From NCBI RefSeq assembly GCF_004349245.1, contig NZ_SMLC01000021.1:1-64000 (forward strand): a DNA stretch of 64,000 bases, given 5' to 3'. A program made the position numbers and the translations under genes. Within the stretch, counting starts at the first letter, position 1; every line of letters begins with the position of its first letter. Below, one piece after another: positions 25,279 through 35,932 of this stretch. Origin of the DNA: Actinomadura sp. 6K520. GTDB taxonomy: Bacteria > Actinomycetota > Actinomycetes > Streptosporangiales > Streptosporangiaceae. The notes under the pieces were generated by a model, which saw nothing but the letters and a program-made list of their open reading frames with translations, had not been told where the DNA came from and did no database searches.

Positions 25279-25905
25279 CTACCGGCGCTTGGTGACCGCG
25301 GTGAGGTCGATCTCAATGGGAAACGGCCCCGTCACCTTGAGCAGGTCATGGTGGATGCCCGTCATGACATATGCGGCGCAGGCGGGGTCGAACTCGTACA
25401 CGTAGACGATCGTGCTCCCCTCGTTCTCCTCGACGCGCCAGTAGTGCCGGATGCCGGCTTCCCGGTATCTGCGCGGCTTGATCTCCCGGTCCCGGATCTG
25501 CGAATCAGGGGAGACCGCCTCGACCACGAGTACGACGTCTTCCGGGAGGTAGTAGGTCGACGGCTCCTCCCGCTCGTAAGCCTCCGTTGAGACGATCAGC
25601 ACGTCCGGCTCGGGCGCGTGACGCTCGGAGAGCCTGACCGTCATCTCGCGGTCCGCGCACAGCTGCTCCGGTGCCTGGCGGTTGAGTTCGGTCCGCAGCA
25701 GGTCGATCACTCGGACGTGCCACTTGCGTTGCGGACTCACGAAGACCAGGCTCCCGTCGATCAGCTCCGTGTGCCGGGGCAGACCGTCCATGCGCAGGAA
25801 GACGTCGGCCGTGTAGCCGTCCGGCGGGGGGAGCACCCAGTCTGGCAGCGGATCAAGTTCCATGGAGCCACTTTCCGCGATCGCCTCAACACTCTGAGCG
25901 GTCAT
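25279..25905 (-). CDS. Uma2 family restriction-endonuclease-like protein
   Basis: 208 residues of the Uma2 (DUF820) PD-(D/E)XK fold. Typical features are HTELIDGSLVFVSPQRKWH, the EPDVLIVSTEAYE metal-site aspartate, VLVVEAVSPDSQIRDREIKP with E and K of the nuclease core, and YREAGIRHYWRVE. These genes occur as many paralogues in actinomycetes and cyanobacteria, and their role is not established. ATG 25905 is preferred over the GTG two codons upstream because the GAAGG site is then eight bases away. No partner gene is evident. Confidence 0.9.
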   Translation of the reverse strand: MTAQSVEAIAESGSMELDPLPDWVLPPPDGYTADVFLRMDGLPRHTELIDGSLVFVSPQRKWHVRVIDLLRTELNRQAPEQLCADREMTVRLSERHAPEPDVLIVSTEAYEREEPSTYYLPEDVVLVVEAVSPDSQIRDREIKPRRYREAGIRHYWRVEENEGSTIVYVYEFDPACAAYVMTGIHHDLLKVTGPFPIEIDLTAVTKRR

Positions 25906-25965
25906 GAGCACTACCTTCGCACAAGAACGCGCTCTGGTCCGGGCAACAGCCTAAGCCAGGCATGT

Positions 25966-26412
25966 TCAGGTGGGGTCGGGGGCTTCGCCTCGGGTGTGGA
26001 GGAGGGTTCTCAGTTCGGCGAGCTGGTGGGCGGCGAGGGCCTTCTCGGTGCCGTTGATGCCCATCGCGCTGACGGAGGTGCCGTCGGCCAGGTCGAGGGT
26101 GGGCCAGGGCTCGCCATCGGACATGGTGACGTCCAGGACCTCGGGCCATTCGAAGCCGCGGGTGCGGAACGCGTTGACGACCGTGAGGCCCGCCTCGTCG
26201 GCGACGACGCGGCAGCGGGCGAGCATGTGCAGGACCCACGCGACGAAGGCGCCGAACACCACGATGAGGATGCGGTCGAACAGCTTGAACTGGGGCGCCA
26301 CCACCACGGCGAGCACGATCAGGGCCAGCATGATCACGCCCGCCGCGGTGTAGGCGACGATCCGGGTGACGTGCGGACGCCACACGGTCGGCAGCGCCGG
26401 GGTCTCAGTCAA
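25966..26412 (-). CDS. PH-domain membrane protein
   Basis: About 148 residues with two hydrophobic helices (around RIVAYTAAGVIMLALIVL and LIVVFGAFVAWVLHML) followed by a small bacterial PH domain (CRVVADEAGLTVVNAFRT, FEWPEVLDVTM). This gene commonly follows hisG in actinomycetes. The most likely start is a TTG (26412) overlapping the hisG stop; a GTG 27 bases further in is the alternative. Function unknown, probably a membrane-associated binding or scaffold protein. Confidence 0.78.
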   Translation of the reverse strand: MTETPALPTVWRPHVTRIVAYTAAGVIMLALIVLAVVVAPQFKLFDRILIVVFGAFVAWVLHMLARCRVVADEAGLTVVNAFRTRGFEWPEVLDVTMSDGEPWPTLDLADGTSVSAMGINGTEKALAAHQLAELRTLLHTRGEAPDPT

Positions 26413-27280
26413 CGATCTTCGCGATGGGGATCTCGAGGATGTCGTGCGCACCGGCCGCCTTCAGCGCCGGGATCAGCCGGTTGACGCCGCGCTTGGCGAC
26501 CACGGACTCCACGGCGTGCGAGTCGCCGCCCGCCAGGGACGTGACCGTGGGCGAGGACATCGACGGCATGATCTCCAGGACGCTCTGCAGGTCGGCCTGG
26601 GCGACGTTCAGCTTCAGCAGGACCTTGCCGCGCGCGCGGATCGCGCCCTGCAGCAGCAGGGAGATGTCCTCCATCGCGGCGCGCTTCTCGGGGTCCTCGT
26701 AGGCGGTGCGGTTGGCGACCAGTTCGGTGTAGCTGGTCAGCAGCGTGTCGAGGATGCGCAGGCCGTTCTTGCGCAGGGACGAGCCCGTCTCGGTGAGGTC
26801 GACGATCGCGTCCACGATGTCGGGGACCTTCGCCTCCGTCGCGCCGTAGGACGGGACGACCGTGGCCTTGACGCCGTGCTTGTCGAGGAACCGCCTGGTC
26901 AGTTCCGGGAACTCGGTGGAGATCCGGACGCCCTCCGGCAGGTCGGACACCTTCTGCCACGGCGCGCCGTCCGGCACCGCCATGATCACGCGGACCGGGT
27001 TGGACGTCGCCTTGGAGTACTGCAACTCGCCCAGGCTCGCGACGTCGGCGTCGGTCTCGGTGATCCAGTCGCGGCCGGTGATGCCGAGGTCGAACAGCCC
27101 CTGCTCGATGTAGGTGGGGATCTCCTGCGGGCGCAGGACCCGCACCCGGTCGATGCGCGGGTCGTCGATGGAGGCGCGGTAGTCGCGGTCCGACGAGCGC
27201 TGGACGGTGAGGTCGGCGGCGTCGAACAGCTGGATGGTCGCCTTCTCCAGCGACCCCTTGGGCAGGACTAGTGACAGCAC
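26405..27280 (-). CDS. hisG: ATP phosphoribosyltransferase, long form
   Basis: 291 residues. It catalyses the first step of histidine synthesis, joining ATP and PRPP. Starts LSLVLPKGSLEKATIQLF; the PRPP site region DIVDAIVDLTETGSSLRKNG is present, and the final 75 residues form the regulatory domain for histidine feedback seen in long-form HisG. The GTG at 27280 is set by a GAAAGG ribosome site. It lies directly after ribH, whereas relatives carry hisE in between; no hisE fragment can be found in the 74-base gap. Confidence 0.96.
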   Translation of the reverse strand: MLSLVLPKGSLEKATIQLFDAADLTVQRSSDRDYRASIDDPRIDRVRVLRPQEIPTYIEQGLFDLGITGRDWITETDADVASLGELQYSKATSNPVRVIMAVPDGAPWQKVSDLPEGVRISTEFPELTRRFLDKHGVKATVVPSYGATEAKVPDIVDAIVDLTETGSSLRKNGLRILDTLLTSYTELVANRTAYEDPEKRAAMEDISLLLQGAIRARGKVLLKLNVAQADLQSVLEIMPSMSSPTVTSLAGGDSHAVESVVAKRGVNRLIPALKAAGAHDILEIPIAKIVD

Positions 27281-27354
27281 GGAATTGCCTTTCGATGAGA
27301 TGGAAGTGCGAGGGCCCGGAGGCTCAGAAGCTCGAATGCGCGGTCGTCCCGGAC

Positions 27355-29122
<1,768 letters not shown>

Positions 29123-29126
<4 letters not shown>

Positions 29127-29245
29127 GCGGTCACCGCCTTCCGCCCGGGGGCGTGCGGGGCCCGGACGTCCCGGAGCCGCTTGTCGAACCTGAACGTCTC
29201 GAACCTGATCGTCACGGTCGTGGTATGCAGCCGGGGCCGGTTCAT
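29123..29245 (-). CDS. 40-residue basic protein coupled between ribE and ribBA
   Basis: The ORF runs ATG to TGA for 40 codons. Its start overlaps the ribE stop as ATGA and its stop overlaps the ribBA start as ATGA. The peptide starts [20 protein letters not shown] and ends APGRKAVTA; it is rich in Arg and Thr, with no membrane helix, so it is not the PnuC-like transporter often found here in relatives. It may be a coupling ORF that keeps ribosomes moving from ribE to ribBA, or a small functional protein. I recognise no family. Confidence 0.5.
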
Positions 29246-29835
29246 GAGCGGTCTCCCAGCATGCGCTCGACGTACTTGGCCACGACGTCCACTTCGAGAT
29301 TGACCGGGTCGCCGGGCTTCTTGTGGCCCAGCGTCGTCAGCGCGAGCGTCGTGGGGATGAGGGCGATGCTGAAGCGGTCTGCGCCGGCCTCCACGACGGT
29401 GAGGCTGATGCCGTCCACGGTGATCGAGCCCTTGTCCACGGTGTAGCGCGCGAGGTCGTGCGGGAGGGACACCGTGACCACGTCCCACCGCTCCCCCGGC
29501 TCGCGGGAGATGATGGTGCCGACGCCGTCCACGTGGCCCTGGACCAGGTGGCCGCCGAGCCGGTCGGAGAGCCGCAGCGGACGTTCGAGGTTGACCTTGG
29601 AGCCCGGTTCCAGCGCGCCGAGGCTGGACTTGCCGAGGGTCTCCTTGATGACGTCGGCGGTGAAGACGTCGTCCTTGACGTCCACGACGGTGAGGCAGAC
29701 GCCGTTGACGGCGATCGACGCGCCGTGCACGGCGTCCTGCGTGACGAGCGGCCCGCGGACCGTGAGCGCTACCGAATCCCCCTGGGGCTCGACCCCCACG
29801 ATCTCGCCGAGTTCCTCGACGATGCCGGTGAACAT
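29242..29835 (-). CDS. ribE: riboflavin synthase alpha chain
   Basis: 197 residues. Converts two lumazines to riboflavin and the pyrimidine intermediate. It has the two lumazine-binding repeats: [29 protein letters not shown] and [14 protein letters not shown] in the first, [20 protein letters not shown] and [15 protein letters not shown] in the second. First structural gene behind the FMN riboswitch. A GGGAGG site abuts the ATG, and an AGGAGG lies about 11 bases upstream. Confidence 0.97.
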   Translation of the reverse strand: MFTGIVEELGEIVGVEPQGDSVALTVRGPLVTQDAVHGASIAVNGVCLTVVDVKDDVFTADVIKETLGKSSLGALEPGSKVNLERPLRLSDRLGGHLVQGHVDGVGTIISREPGERWDVVTVSLPHDLARYTVDKGSITVDGISLTVVEAGADRFSIALIPTTLALTTLGHKKPGDPVNLEVDVVAKYVERMLGDRS

Positions 29836-29903
29836 CCTCCCGGGCCTCCTAGGTCAGGGCTCCGGGGACGTCCATACATCGGCGCACGCCCCCAGGTCAG
29901 GGA

Positions 29904-30035
29904 CGTGCCGCGCGCTGCCTCCCATCCGGACTTTGACCGTCGGTCCCGGAGTTCCACCGGGTCAACCGGCCGATGGCTTCGGCCGGGTCGCGGACTGTAA
30001 CCGCCGGTTCGGAATTTCACCGACCCCGGAGCACG
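29904..30035 (-). promoter_or_regulatory. FMN riboswitch (RFN element)
   Basis: Reading the minus strand from 30035 the conserved RFN blocks appear in order: GGGGTCGGTGAAATTCC, GAACCGGCGGTTACAGTC CGCGA, a GGCC-closed variable hairpin, ACCCGGTGGAACTCCGGGAC, then CGACGGTCAAAGTCCGGATG. The outer P1 stem pairs 30031-30035 with 29904-29908. It should sense FMN and shut down ribE-orf40-ribBA-ribH expression. No T-rich terminator lies between it and ribE, so translational control is likely. Confidence 0.95.
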
Positions 30036-30140
30036 CGTTCATGCTTTGCCATCCAGTGTGCCACGCCGTCCATACCCGCCCGATGTGACCATCGCCACGA
30101 AATCGGCCCGTTCCAACGGCGTATCCCAGGTGATTCAACG

Positions 30141-30168
30141 TTCAACGATCAAGAGGGGCGGGTAGATC
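30141..30168 (+). promoter_or_regulatory. candidate promoter of the doxX gene
   Basis: TTCAAC (30141-30146) and TAGATC (30163-30168) are 16 bases apart and 45 bases upstream of the DoxX ATG. The -35 lies in a short direct repeat TTCAACGTTCAACG. The match is moderate. Confidence 0.35.
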
Positions 30169-30212
30169 ACGGGACACAAGTGACGCATGACGACAATCCC
30201 GCAGGAGGAGTC

Positions 30213-30623
30213 ATGGACGTCGTCGCCCTCATCGCCCGCATCGTGTTCACAGCGATCTTCATCGGGGCCGGCATCGGCCATCTCACCGCCACCGGCGCCA
30301 TGGCCGGTTACGCGGCGGCCAAGAAGCTTCCGCAGCCGAAGCTCGCCGTCCAGGTCTCGGGCGGCTACATCCTCGTGGCCTCGGCCATGCTGATCCTCGG
30401 CATCTGGCCCGACCTCGCCGCACTGGCCCTCGTCCCGTTCCTGCTGATCACGGCGTTCGTGTTCCACGACTTCTGGAAGCAGGAGTCCCCGGAGACGCGC
30501 CAGCAGGAGCAGCTCCAGTTCCTCAAGGACCTCTCCCTGGCCGGTGGTGCGCTGGCCCTCTTCGTCCTCTACGCCTCGGAGTCCCACCCCGGCCTGAACC
30601 TCGTGGGCCCCCTCTTCGGCTGA
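30213..30623 (+). CDS. DoxX family membrane protein
   Basis: 136 residues with four membrane helices; DoxX-type features are GAGIGHLTATGAMAGYAAAK, LAVQVSGGYILVASAMLILG and HDFWKQESPETRQQEQLQFL. Family members are linked to thiosulfate oxidation or membrane redox stress complexes, but the function of this type is uncertain. ATG 30213 follows a strong AGGAGGAG site. It is a single gene on the plus strand between the rib operon and the P-loop ATPase. Confidence 0.9.
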   Translation: MDVVALIARIVFTAIFIGAGIGHLTATGAMAGYAAAKKLPQPKLAVQVSGGYILVASAMLILGIWPDLAALALVPFLLITAFVFHDFWKQESPETRQQEQLQFLKDLSLAGGALALFVLYASESHPGLNLVGPLFG

Positions 30624-30720
30624 CCCACGACACCGCCCGACGGCGAGTCTTGCCGGAGATGGGGCCAGGGGTGAAACTCGGTGACGAAGCCCCTCCGCCA
30701 CCGACTCGGGGAACAGGCCC

Positions 30721-32214
30721 ATGGCCAAGCTGACCTTGTCGCCGAAAATCCTGGACGTGCTCGATTTCGGCACCCCCTCCGCCGAGCGCGACATCTCGCG
30801 GGGGCTGGAGAAGTGCTTCGTGGAGTCCCCCGCCTACCAGCGGGTGCGCACGGGTGCGAAGACGATCCTGATGGGCAACCGCGGGGCCGGGAAGAGCGCG
30901 ATCTTCAAGGTGCTGGCCAAACGGGAGCGCGCCGCCGGGAGCCACGTGATCGAGCTGTCGCCGGAGGACTACTCGTACGAGCTGCTCAACTCGACGATGG
31001 CCGCGGAGGACGCGGGCTCGTGGGCGAAGCAGGGCGCCTACGCCGCCGCCTGGAAGTACCTCATCTACGTCCTGGTCATGAAGGCGCTGGCCAGGAAGGG
31101 GATGCGGCTGACCAAGGGCGGCGGCAGGGAGATCCACAAGTACGTCAGGGACAGCCACGGCGCCCAGCAGCTCGGCACGCTGTCGCTGCTGATGTCGTAC
31201 CTGAAGCGGCTGGAGGCCGTGAAGATCGGGCCGATCGAGGCGGGGCTGCGCACCCGGGAGCTCGACCGGCTCTACAAGCTGGAGGAGATCCAGAACCTGC
31301 TCCCGGCGCTGCGGAGGGTCCTGGAGAATCAGCGAGTCGTGGTCCTCGTGGACGAGCTGGACCGCGGCTGGGACTCCTCCGAGGACGCCAAGGCGTTCGT
31401 CTCCGGACTGTTTCAGGCGTGCGTCTCCGTCAACGGGCTGCACCGGAACCTGCGCGTGTACATGTCGCTCAGGCAGGAGCTCTACGACGACATCCCCGCC
31501 CTCTACGAGGACGCGCAGAAGCACCGGGACCTGGTGGAGAAGATCTACTGGTCGGAGGAGTCGCTGCTCGAACTCATCGCCAAGCGGATACGGTACTCGG
31601 CCCACGAGAAGGGGTTCGACGTCGAGGCGCTCGAACGGGCCGGAGACCGGGCCTGCTGGTCCGCGGTCTTCGCCCCGCCGCCGGTGGACAGGACGCGGGA
31701 CGGCTCGTTCCGATACATGGTGGACCGGACGCTGTACCGGCCGAGAGAGCTCATCCAGTTCTGCTCGGAGGCCCTGGATCTGGCCAGGGGGCGGACGTCG
31801 CGCCTGCCCGTGCCGTACTCGGCGATCGAGCGGTCCGAGTACGGCTACTCCGCCGAGCGCACGAAGGACATCGCCGCCGAGTACCGCTCCCAGTACCCGG
31901 GCCTGCTGAGCGTCTTCGAGGTCTTCCGCAGCCATCCGCACACGTTCGGCCGCGAGGAACTCGAGATGCTCTGCCTCGAACTGGCCTTCGGGGACATCCC
32001 CACGCGCGGCACCGAGTCATGGCTGCCCCTGCGCGAACCCAACGACCTCATCGAGATCCTGTGGCGTGCGGGGCTGCTCACCGCGCAGGCCACCAGCAAC
32101 GGCCGCTTCCTGGGAAGCCATCAGGTGCAGCACCTCAACCTGGCGGCCGTCCGGCGTTTCCGGGTGCACGAGATGTTCCACGCCTCCCTCGGAATCGTCC
32201 CTGCCCCGGGGTGA
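30721..32214 (+). CDS. Sll1717-type P-loop ATPase
   Basis: 497 residues. Walker A is GNRGAGKS (52-59), Walker B is VVVLVDELDRGWD (206-218), with an arginine-rich helical second half. The DELDRGWD motif and layout match what I know as the Sll1717 family, STAND/AAA-like ATPases of unknown role, some next to defence genes. There is no membrane helix. It stands alone between doxX and the convergent HAD phosphatase, inside an otherwise conserved housekeeping block, so it is probably an acquired gene. The start ATG has a poor ribosome site. Confidence 0.8.
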   Translation: MAKLTLSPKILDVLDFGTPSAERDISRGLEKCFVESPAYQRVRTGAKTILMGNRGAGKSAIFKVLAKRERAAGSHVIELSPEDYSYELLNSTMAAEDAGSWAKQGAYAAAWKYLIYVLVMKALARKGMRLTKGGGREIHKYVRDSHGAQQLGTLSLLMSYLKRLEAVKIGPIEAGLRTRELDRLYKLEEIQNLLPALRRVLENQRVVVLVDELDRGWDSSEDAKAFVSGLFQACVSVNGLHRNLRVYMSLRQELYDDIPALYEDAQKHRDLVEKIYWSEESLLELIAKRIRYSAHEKGFDVEALERAGDRACWSAVFAPPPVDRTRDGSFRYMVDRTLYRPRELIQFCSEALDLARGRTSRLPVPYSAIERSEYGYSAERTKDIAAEYRSQYPGLLSVFEVFRSHPHTFGREELEMLCLELAFGDIPTRGTESWLPLREPNDLIEILWRAGLLTAQATSNGRFLGSHQVQHLNLAAVRRFRVHEMFHASLGIVPAPG

Positions 32215-32233
32215 AGGTCAGCGGAGCCGCAGG

Positions 32234-32872
32234 TCAGGGGGTGGCCAGGCGGAGGCCGTCCGGGGCGGCCGACACCCGTGTCAGGTTCTCGACGACATGG
32301 TCGGCCGCCGTCAGCACCTCCGGCAGGTGGCTGGTGAGGACCGCCAGGACGGTGGCGCCCGCGGCGCGGCCGGCGGCCACGCCCGCGGGGGCGTCCTCGA
32401 TGACCACGCAGCGTGCGGGGGGCACGCCCAGGTGTCCGGCCGCCCGCAGGTAGCCGGACGGGTCGGGTTTGCCGTCCGGGACGTCCTCGGCGGTCACCAC
32501 CACGGGAGGGAGCGGTACGCCGGCCGCTGCTGCGCGGAGTTCCAGCTGCGCCCTGCCCATCGAGGTGACGAAGGCGCAGGGCAGGCCGTTCATGCCGGTC
32601 AGGAGGTCCACGGCGCCGGGCAGGGCGGTGATGCCGTCCGTGCCGGTGCCCTCCAGGGCGTCAAGGCGTGCGGTGGCCTCCCCGACCTGCCCGGGTGGGA
32701 GGAAGTCGGCCACGCGGTCGGCGGTCCGGCGACCGTGGGCATCGGACAGGAACTCGTCCGGGTCGATGCCGTATTCGGCGGCCCATTCGCGGGCCGCGCG
32801 TTCGACGAGCGGCGTCGAGTCGACGAGGGTGCCGTCCACGTCGAACAGGACGGCGTCGCAGGGCAGGATCAC
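32234..32872 (-). CDS. HAD-superfamily sugar-phosphate phosphatase/phosphoglucomutase-like
   Basis: 212 residues. HAD motif I is [13 protein letters not shown] (D10, D12), motif II is FVTSMGR (S/T), motif III the lysine in [10 protein letters not shown], and motif [16 protein letters not shown] helical cap lies between motifs I and II, as in beta-phosphoglucomutase and sugar phosphatases of the GPP/DOG group. GTG start overlaps the rpe stop (GTGA), so it is co-transcribed with rpe and may clear sugar phosphates. Confidence 0.88.
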   Translation of the reverse strand: MILPCDAVLFDVDGTLVDSTPLVERAAREWAAEYGIDPDEFLSDAHGRRTADRVADFLPPGQVGEATARLDALEGTGTDGITALPGAVDLLTGMNGLPCAFVTSMGRAQLELRAAAAGVPLPPVVVTAEDVPDGKPDPSGYLRAAGHLGVPPARCVVIEDAPAGVAAGRAAGATVLAVLTSHLPEVLTAADHVVENLTRVSAAPDGLRLATP

Positions 32873-33546
32873 CAGTCCGCCTTGGCCGTGGCCTCCTCGG
32901 CCTGGCCGCGGAGCCTGCGGACGGCCTCGGCGGGGTCGTCGGCTCCGTAGACGGCGTTGCCCGCGACGAACACGTCGGCGCCCGCTTCGGCGCAGCGTTC
33001 GATGGTCTCCGTGCTGACACCCCCGTCGACCTGGAGCCAGACGGGAAGGTCGCGGCCCTTGATGAGCTCGCGGGCGCGGCGGACCTTCGGCAGGACGACG
33101 TCCAGGAACTTCTGGCCGCCGAAGCCGGGCTCGACGGTCATCAGGAGCAGCATGTCGATCTCGCCGAGGATGTCCTCGAAGCCGTCGACGGGGGTGGCCG
33201 GGTTGACGCCCAGGCCCGCGCGCGCGCCCGCGGCGCGGATGGCGCGCAGGGTGCGGATCGGGGCCTTCGCCGCTTCGGCGTGGATGGTGACGCTCTTCGC
33301 GCCCGCCTCGGCGTACTCAGGGGCCCAGCGGTCCGGGTCCTCGATCATGAGGTGGCAGTCGAGGGGCAGCGCGCTGTGCCCGAGCAGCGCCTGGACGACC
33401 GGCAGCCCCAACGTGAGGTTGGGGACGAAGTGGTTGTCCATGACATCGACGTGGACCCAGTCGGCGGAGTCGGCGATGCGCGCGATCTCGTCGGCCAGGC
33501 GGGCGAAGTCCGCGGACAGGATGCTGGGTGCGATCTGAGGAGCCAT
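32869..33546 (-). CDS. rpe: ribulose-phosphate 3-epimerase
   Basis: 225 residues. Interconverts ribulose 5-phosphate and xylulose 5-phosphate in the pentose phosphate pathway. The TIM-barrel active-site pieces are visible: [56 protein letters not shown] and LQVDGGVS (acid-base Asp residues and metal-binding His). ATG 33546. Confidence 0.97.
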   Translation of the reverse strand: MAPQIAPSILSADFARLADEIARIADSADWVHVDVMDNHFVPNLTLGLPVVQALLGHSALPLDCHLMIEDPDRWAPEYAEAGAKSVTIHAEAAKAPIRTLRAIRAAGARAGLGVNPATPVDGFEDILGEIDMLLLMTVEPGFGGQKFLDVVLPKVRRARELIKGRDLPVWLQVDGGVSTETIERCAEAGADVFVAGNAVYGADDPAEAVRRLRGQAEEATAKADW

Positions 33547-33558
33547 GATGGACCGAGT

Positions 33559-34509
33559 CTATTGGCGCAGTTCCGACTGCTCCTCACCCGGCCGGGTGAG
33601 AGCGGGGGTGGGGCGGGCGGCCAGGCGGAGGCGGACGAAGGCTTCCGGTGCACCCGCCGTCACCCACAGGCCCAGCGCCGCCTGGAGGGCGAACGCCGGG
33701 AACAGCCCGGAGGCGTCGAGCAGGAGGGCGGGCAGGTAGATGACCGCGGCGCCGGCCATCGCCACGGCGACGCGCGCCAAGAGCTGCCACGGTCGCCCAC
33801 GAGGGTCGAACCAGCCGCGGGCCGCCAGGATGGACAGCCCCGCTAGAACTCCGCAGAGGCCACCCGCGGCCCGGGCCGAGTCGATGAGCGTGATGGGTTC
33901 GGTCTCGCCTCCGGCCTCCCTGATCTCCTGCGCCCACCCGTGCGGCCATCGCCAGCCTTCGAGCGGCTGTATCGCCGCCCACGCCGCCCCCAGGAGCAGC
34001 AGGGACAGTCCCAGAGCGAGCGCCAATTGCAGGCCCAGGGGACGTCGTGTCCACCACGAGACCACGAAGGGTTCCGCGAATAGGGCGACCACCAGCAGGG
34101 TCAGGCCTATGCCCCAGCCGCCCAGGACCTGCCCCACCGAGTGGACCCCCAGTTGGACGCGGGAGATCCCGATCAGCGCGACGAGCACCGCGGCGGCCAC
34201 CCACAGGACCCGGCGCCGGGTCAGGGTGGCGGCGAAGCCCCAGCCGACCACGGCGTTCTGCGCATGGCCCGATGGCATGCCGAACGACGAATACGCCTGC
34301 TCGCCCTCGACGCTGGGGTTCGTCCAGTAGGGGCGGGGATCGTGGAAGACGAACTTGAGGACGGCGTTGAGATACCCGCCGACCAGCAGGAGCACGGCGG
34401 CCCGTGCCACCACCCGCGGAGCCGCGCACCAGAACAGCACGAGGAGCACGGGTACGTAGAAGCCCGCGCTGCCCAGGAACGACACGGCGTGCCAGAAGCC
34501 GGTCAGCAC
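33559..34509 (-). CDS. PAP2-type membrane phosphatase
   Basis: 316 residues and about eight membrane helices. The three PAP2 phosphatase motifs are intact: KFVFHDPRPYW, PSGHAQN with the catalytic histidine, and SRVQLGVHSVGQVLGGWGIG. It would dephosphorylate a lipid pyrophosphate or lipid phosphate on the outer membrane face, for example undecaprenyl pyrophosphate. GTG start. It sits 12 bases upstream of rpe's ATG on the same strand and 16 bases after rsmB, so it is part of the def-fmt-rsmB run. Confidence 0.92.
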   Translation of the reverse strand: MLTGFWHAVSFLGSAGFYVPVLLVLFWCAAPRVVARAAVLLLVGGYLNAVLKFVFHDPRPYWTNPSVEGEQAYSSFGMPSGHAQNAVVGWGFAATLTRRRVLWVAAAVLVALIGISRVQLGVHSVGQVLGGWGIGLTLLVVALFAEPFVVSWWTRRPLGLQLALALGLSLLLLGAAWAAIQPLEGWRWPHGWAQEIREAGGETEPITLIDSARAAGGLCGVLAGLSILAARGWFDPRGRPWQLLARVAVAMAGAAVIYLPALLLDASGLFPAFALQAALGLWVTAGAPEAFVRLRLAARPTPALTRPGEEQSELRQ

Positions 34510-34525
34510 GGAAACCTCCAGGAGG

Positions 34526-35932
34526 TCAGGTGCGGCGCAGCAGAGCCAGGAACATCGCGTCTGTACCGTGGCGGTGCGGCCAGAACTGGGCGTAAGGGCC
34601 GTTCCCCAGTTCGGTCAAGTCATGCGCCAGTGACGCCAGGACGGACGGCGCGTCGAGCCGTTCCACGTCTTCACGCTTGCGCAGGACGTCGTCCACTACC
34701 ACCCGGGTCTCGGCGATGTGGGGCGAGCAGGTGACGTAGGCGACCACGCCACCGGGCCGGACGGCGTCCAGGGCCGAGGCGAGCAGCCCGCGCTGGAGCG
34801 GACCGAGTTCGGCGACCGACTGCGGGCCGCGCCGCCAGCGGGCCTCGGGGCGGCGCCGGAGCGCGCCCAGACCGGTGCAGGGCGCGTCCAGCATGACCCG
34901 GTCGAAGGAACCGGGGCGCCACGCGGGCACGGTGCCGTCGGCGGCGACCACCCCCGCGCGGTCATCGACCGCGCGGCGGACGAGGGCGGCGCGGTGCGGC
35001 TGGATGTCGGCCGCCAGGAGCCGCGCGTCGCGCTGGGTCGCGAGGCCGGAGAGCAGGCCCGCCTTTCCTCCAGGGCCCGCACAGAGGTCCGCCCAACGCG
35101 CGTCCGGGCCGTCCAAGGGAGCTTCGGTCAGGGCCAGGGCGACCATCTGGCTCGCCTCGTCCTGGACGGCGGCGCGCCCGTCACGGACGGCGGCGACGTC
35201 CGCCGGATCCCCTTCGGACATGATGGCGGCGTAAGGCGAGTACGGCGCGGGCTTGGCTCCCGCCTCGTGCAGCTCCTGCACGGTGGCCCGGCCTGGGCGA
35301 GCGACGAGGGTGACGCGCGGACGGTCGTTGTCGGCGGCGAGCAGATCCTCGATCTCGGCGGCGCCGACGGCGTCCCGCAGAGCGGACACGATCCATTTGG
35401 GGTGGCTGTGCGCGACCGACAGGCGGGTCGTCGTGTCGGCGTCGGCGGGTGCCACGATCTCCAGCCACGCGTCGAGGTCGCGGGTGGCGACCTTGCGGAG
35501 CACCGCGTTGGCGAACTTGGCCTGCCCCGGGCCGGAGACCGACCGCGCCAGCTCGACCGTGGTCGCCACCGCGGCGTGCGAGGGGATGCGGGTCGCGAGG
35601 ACCTGGTGCGCGCCGAGGCGCAGGACGTCCAGGAGCGGAGCGTCGATGCGGCGCAGTTCGCGGTCGCTGCACAGCGCGAGCACCGCGTCGTAGGTGCCGC
35701 GGCCCCGCAGCGTGCCGTAGGTCAGCTCGGTGGCGAGGGCGGCGTCGCGTCCGGTGAGCCCGCGGTCGCGGAGCCGGGAGGGCAGCAGCAGGTTGGCGTA
35801 GGCGTCGCGTGTCTCGACGGCGCGGATGACGTCGAAGGCGGTGCGGCGGACGAGGTCCTGCGGACGTCCCGTCTTGCGGGGACCGCCGGGCCTGCGGTTC
35901 TGGGTGTGTCGGCGGTTGCGTGCGGGCGGCAT
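34526..35932 (-). CDS. rsmB: 16S rRNA (cytosine-967-C5)-methyltransferase
   Basis: 468 residues. The N-terminal NusB-like RNA-binding domain (DVIRAVETRDAYANLLLP) is followed by the RsmB/NOP2 methyltransferase domain: SAM site LCAGPGGKAGLLSGL, catalytic motif IV DAPCTGLGALRRRPE and motif VI VTCSPHIAETR (two cysteines used in the covalent mechanism). It methylates C967 of 16S rRNA. The first 25 residues are basic and Asn/Arg rich. ATG overlaps the fmt stop (TGATG). Confidence 0.95.
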   Translation of the reverse strand: MPPARNRRHTQNRRPGGPRKTGRPQDLVRRTAFDVIRAVETRDAYANLLLPSRLRDRGLTGRDAALATELTYGTLRGRGTYDAVLALCSDRELRRIDAPLLDVLRLGAHQVLATRIPSHAAVATTVELARSVSGPGQAKFANAVLRKVATRDLDAWLEIVAPADADTTTRLSVAHSHPKWIVSALRDAVGAAEIEDLLAADNDRPRVTLVARPGRATVQELHEAGAKPAPYSPYAAIMSEGDPADVAAVRDGRAAVQDEASQMVALALTEAPLDGPDARWADLCAGPGGKAGLLSGLATQRDARLLAADIQPHRAALVRRAVDDRAGVVAADGTVPAWRPGSFDRVMLDAPCTGLGALRRRPEARWRRGPQSVAELGPLQRGLLASALDAVRPGGVVAYVTCSPHIAETRVVVDDVLRKREDVERLDAPSVLASLAHDLTELGNGPYAQFWPHRHGTDAMFLALLRRT

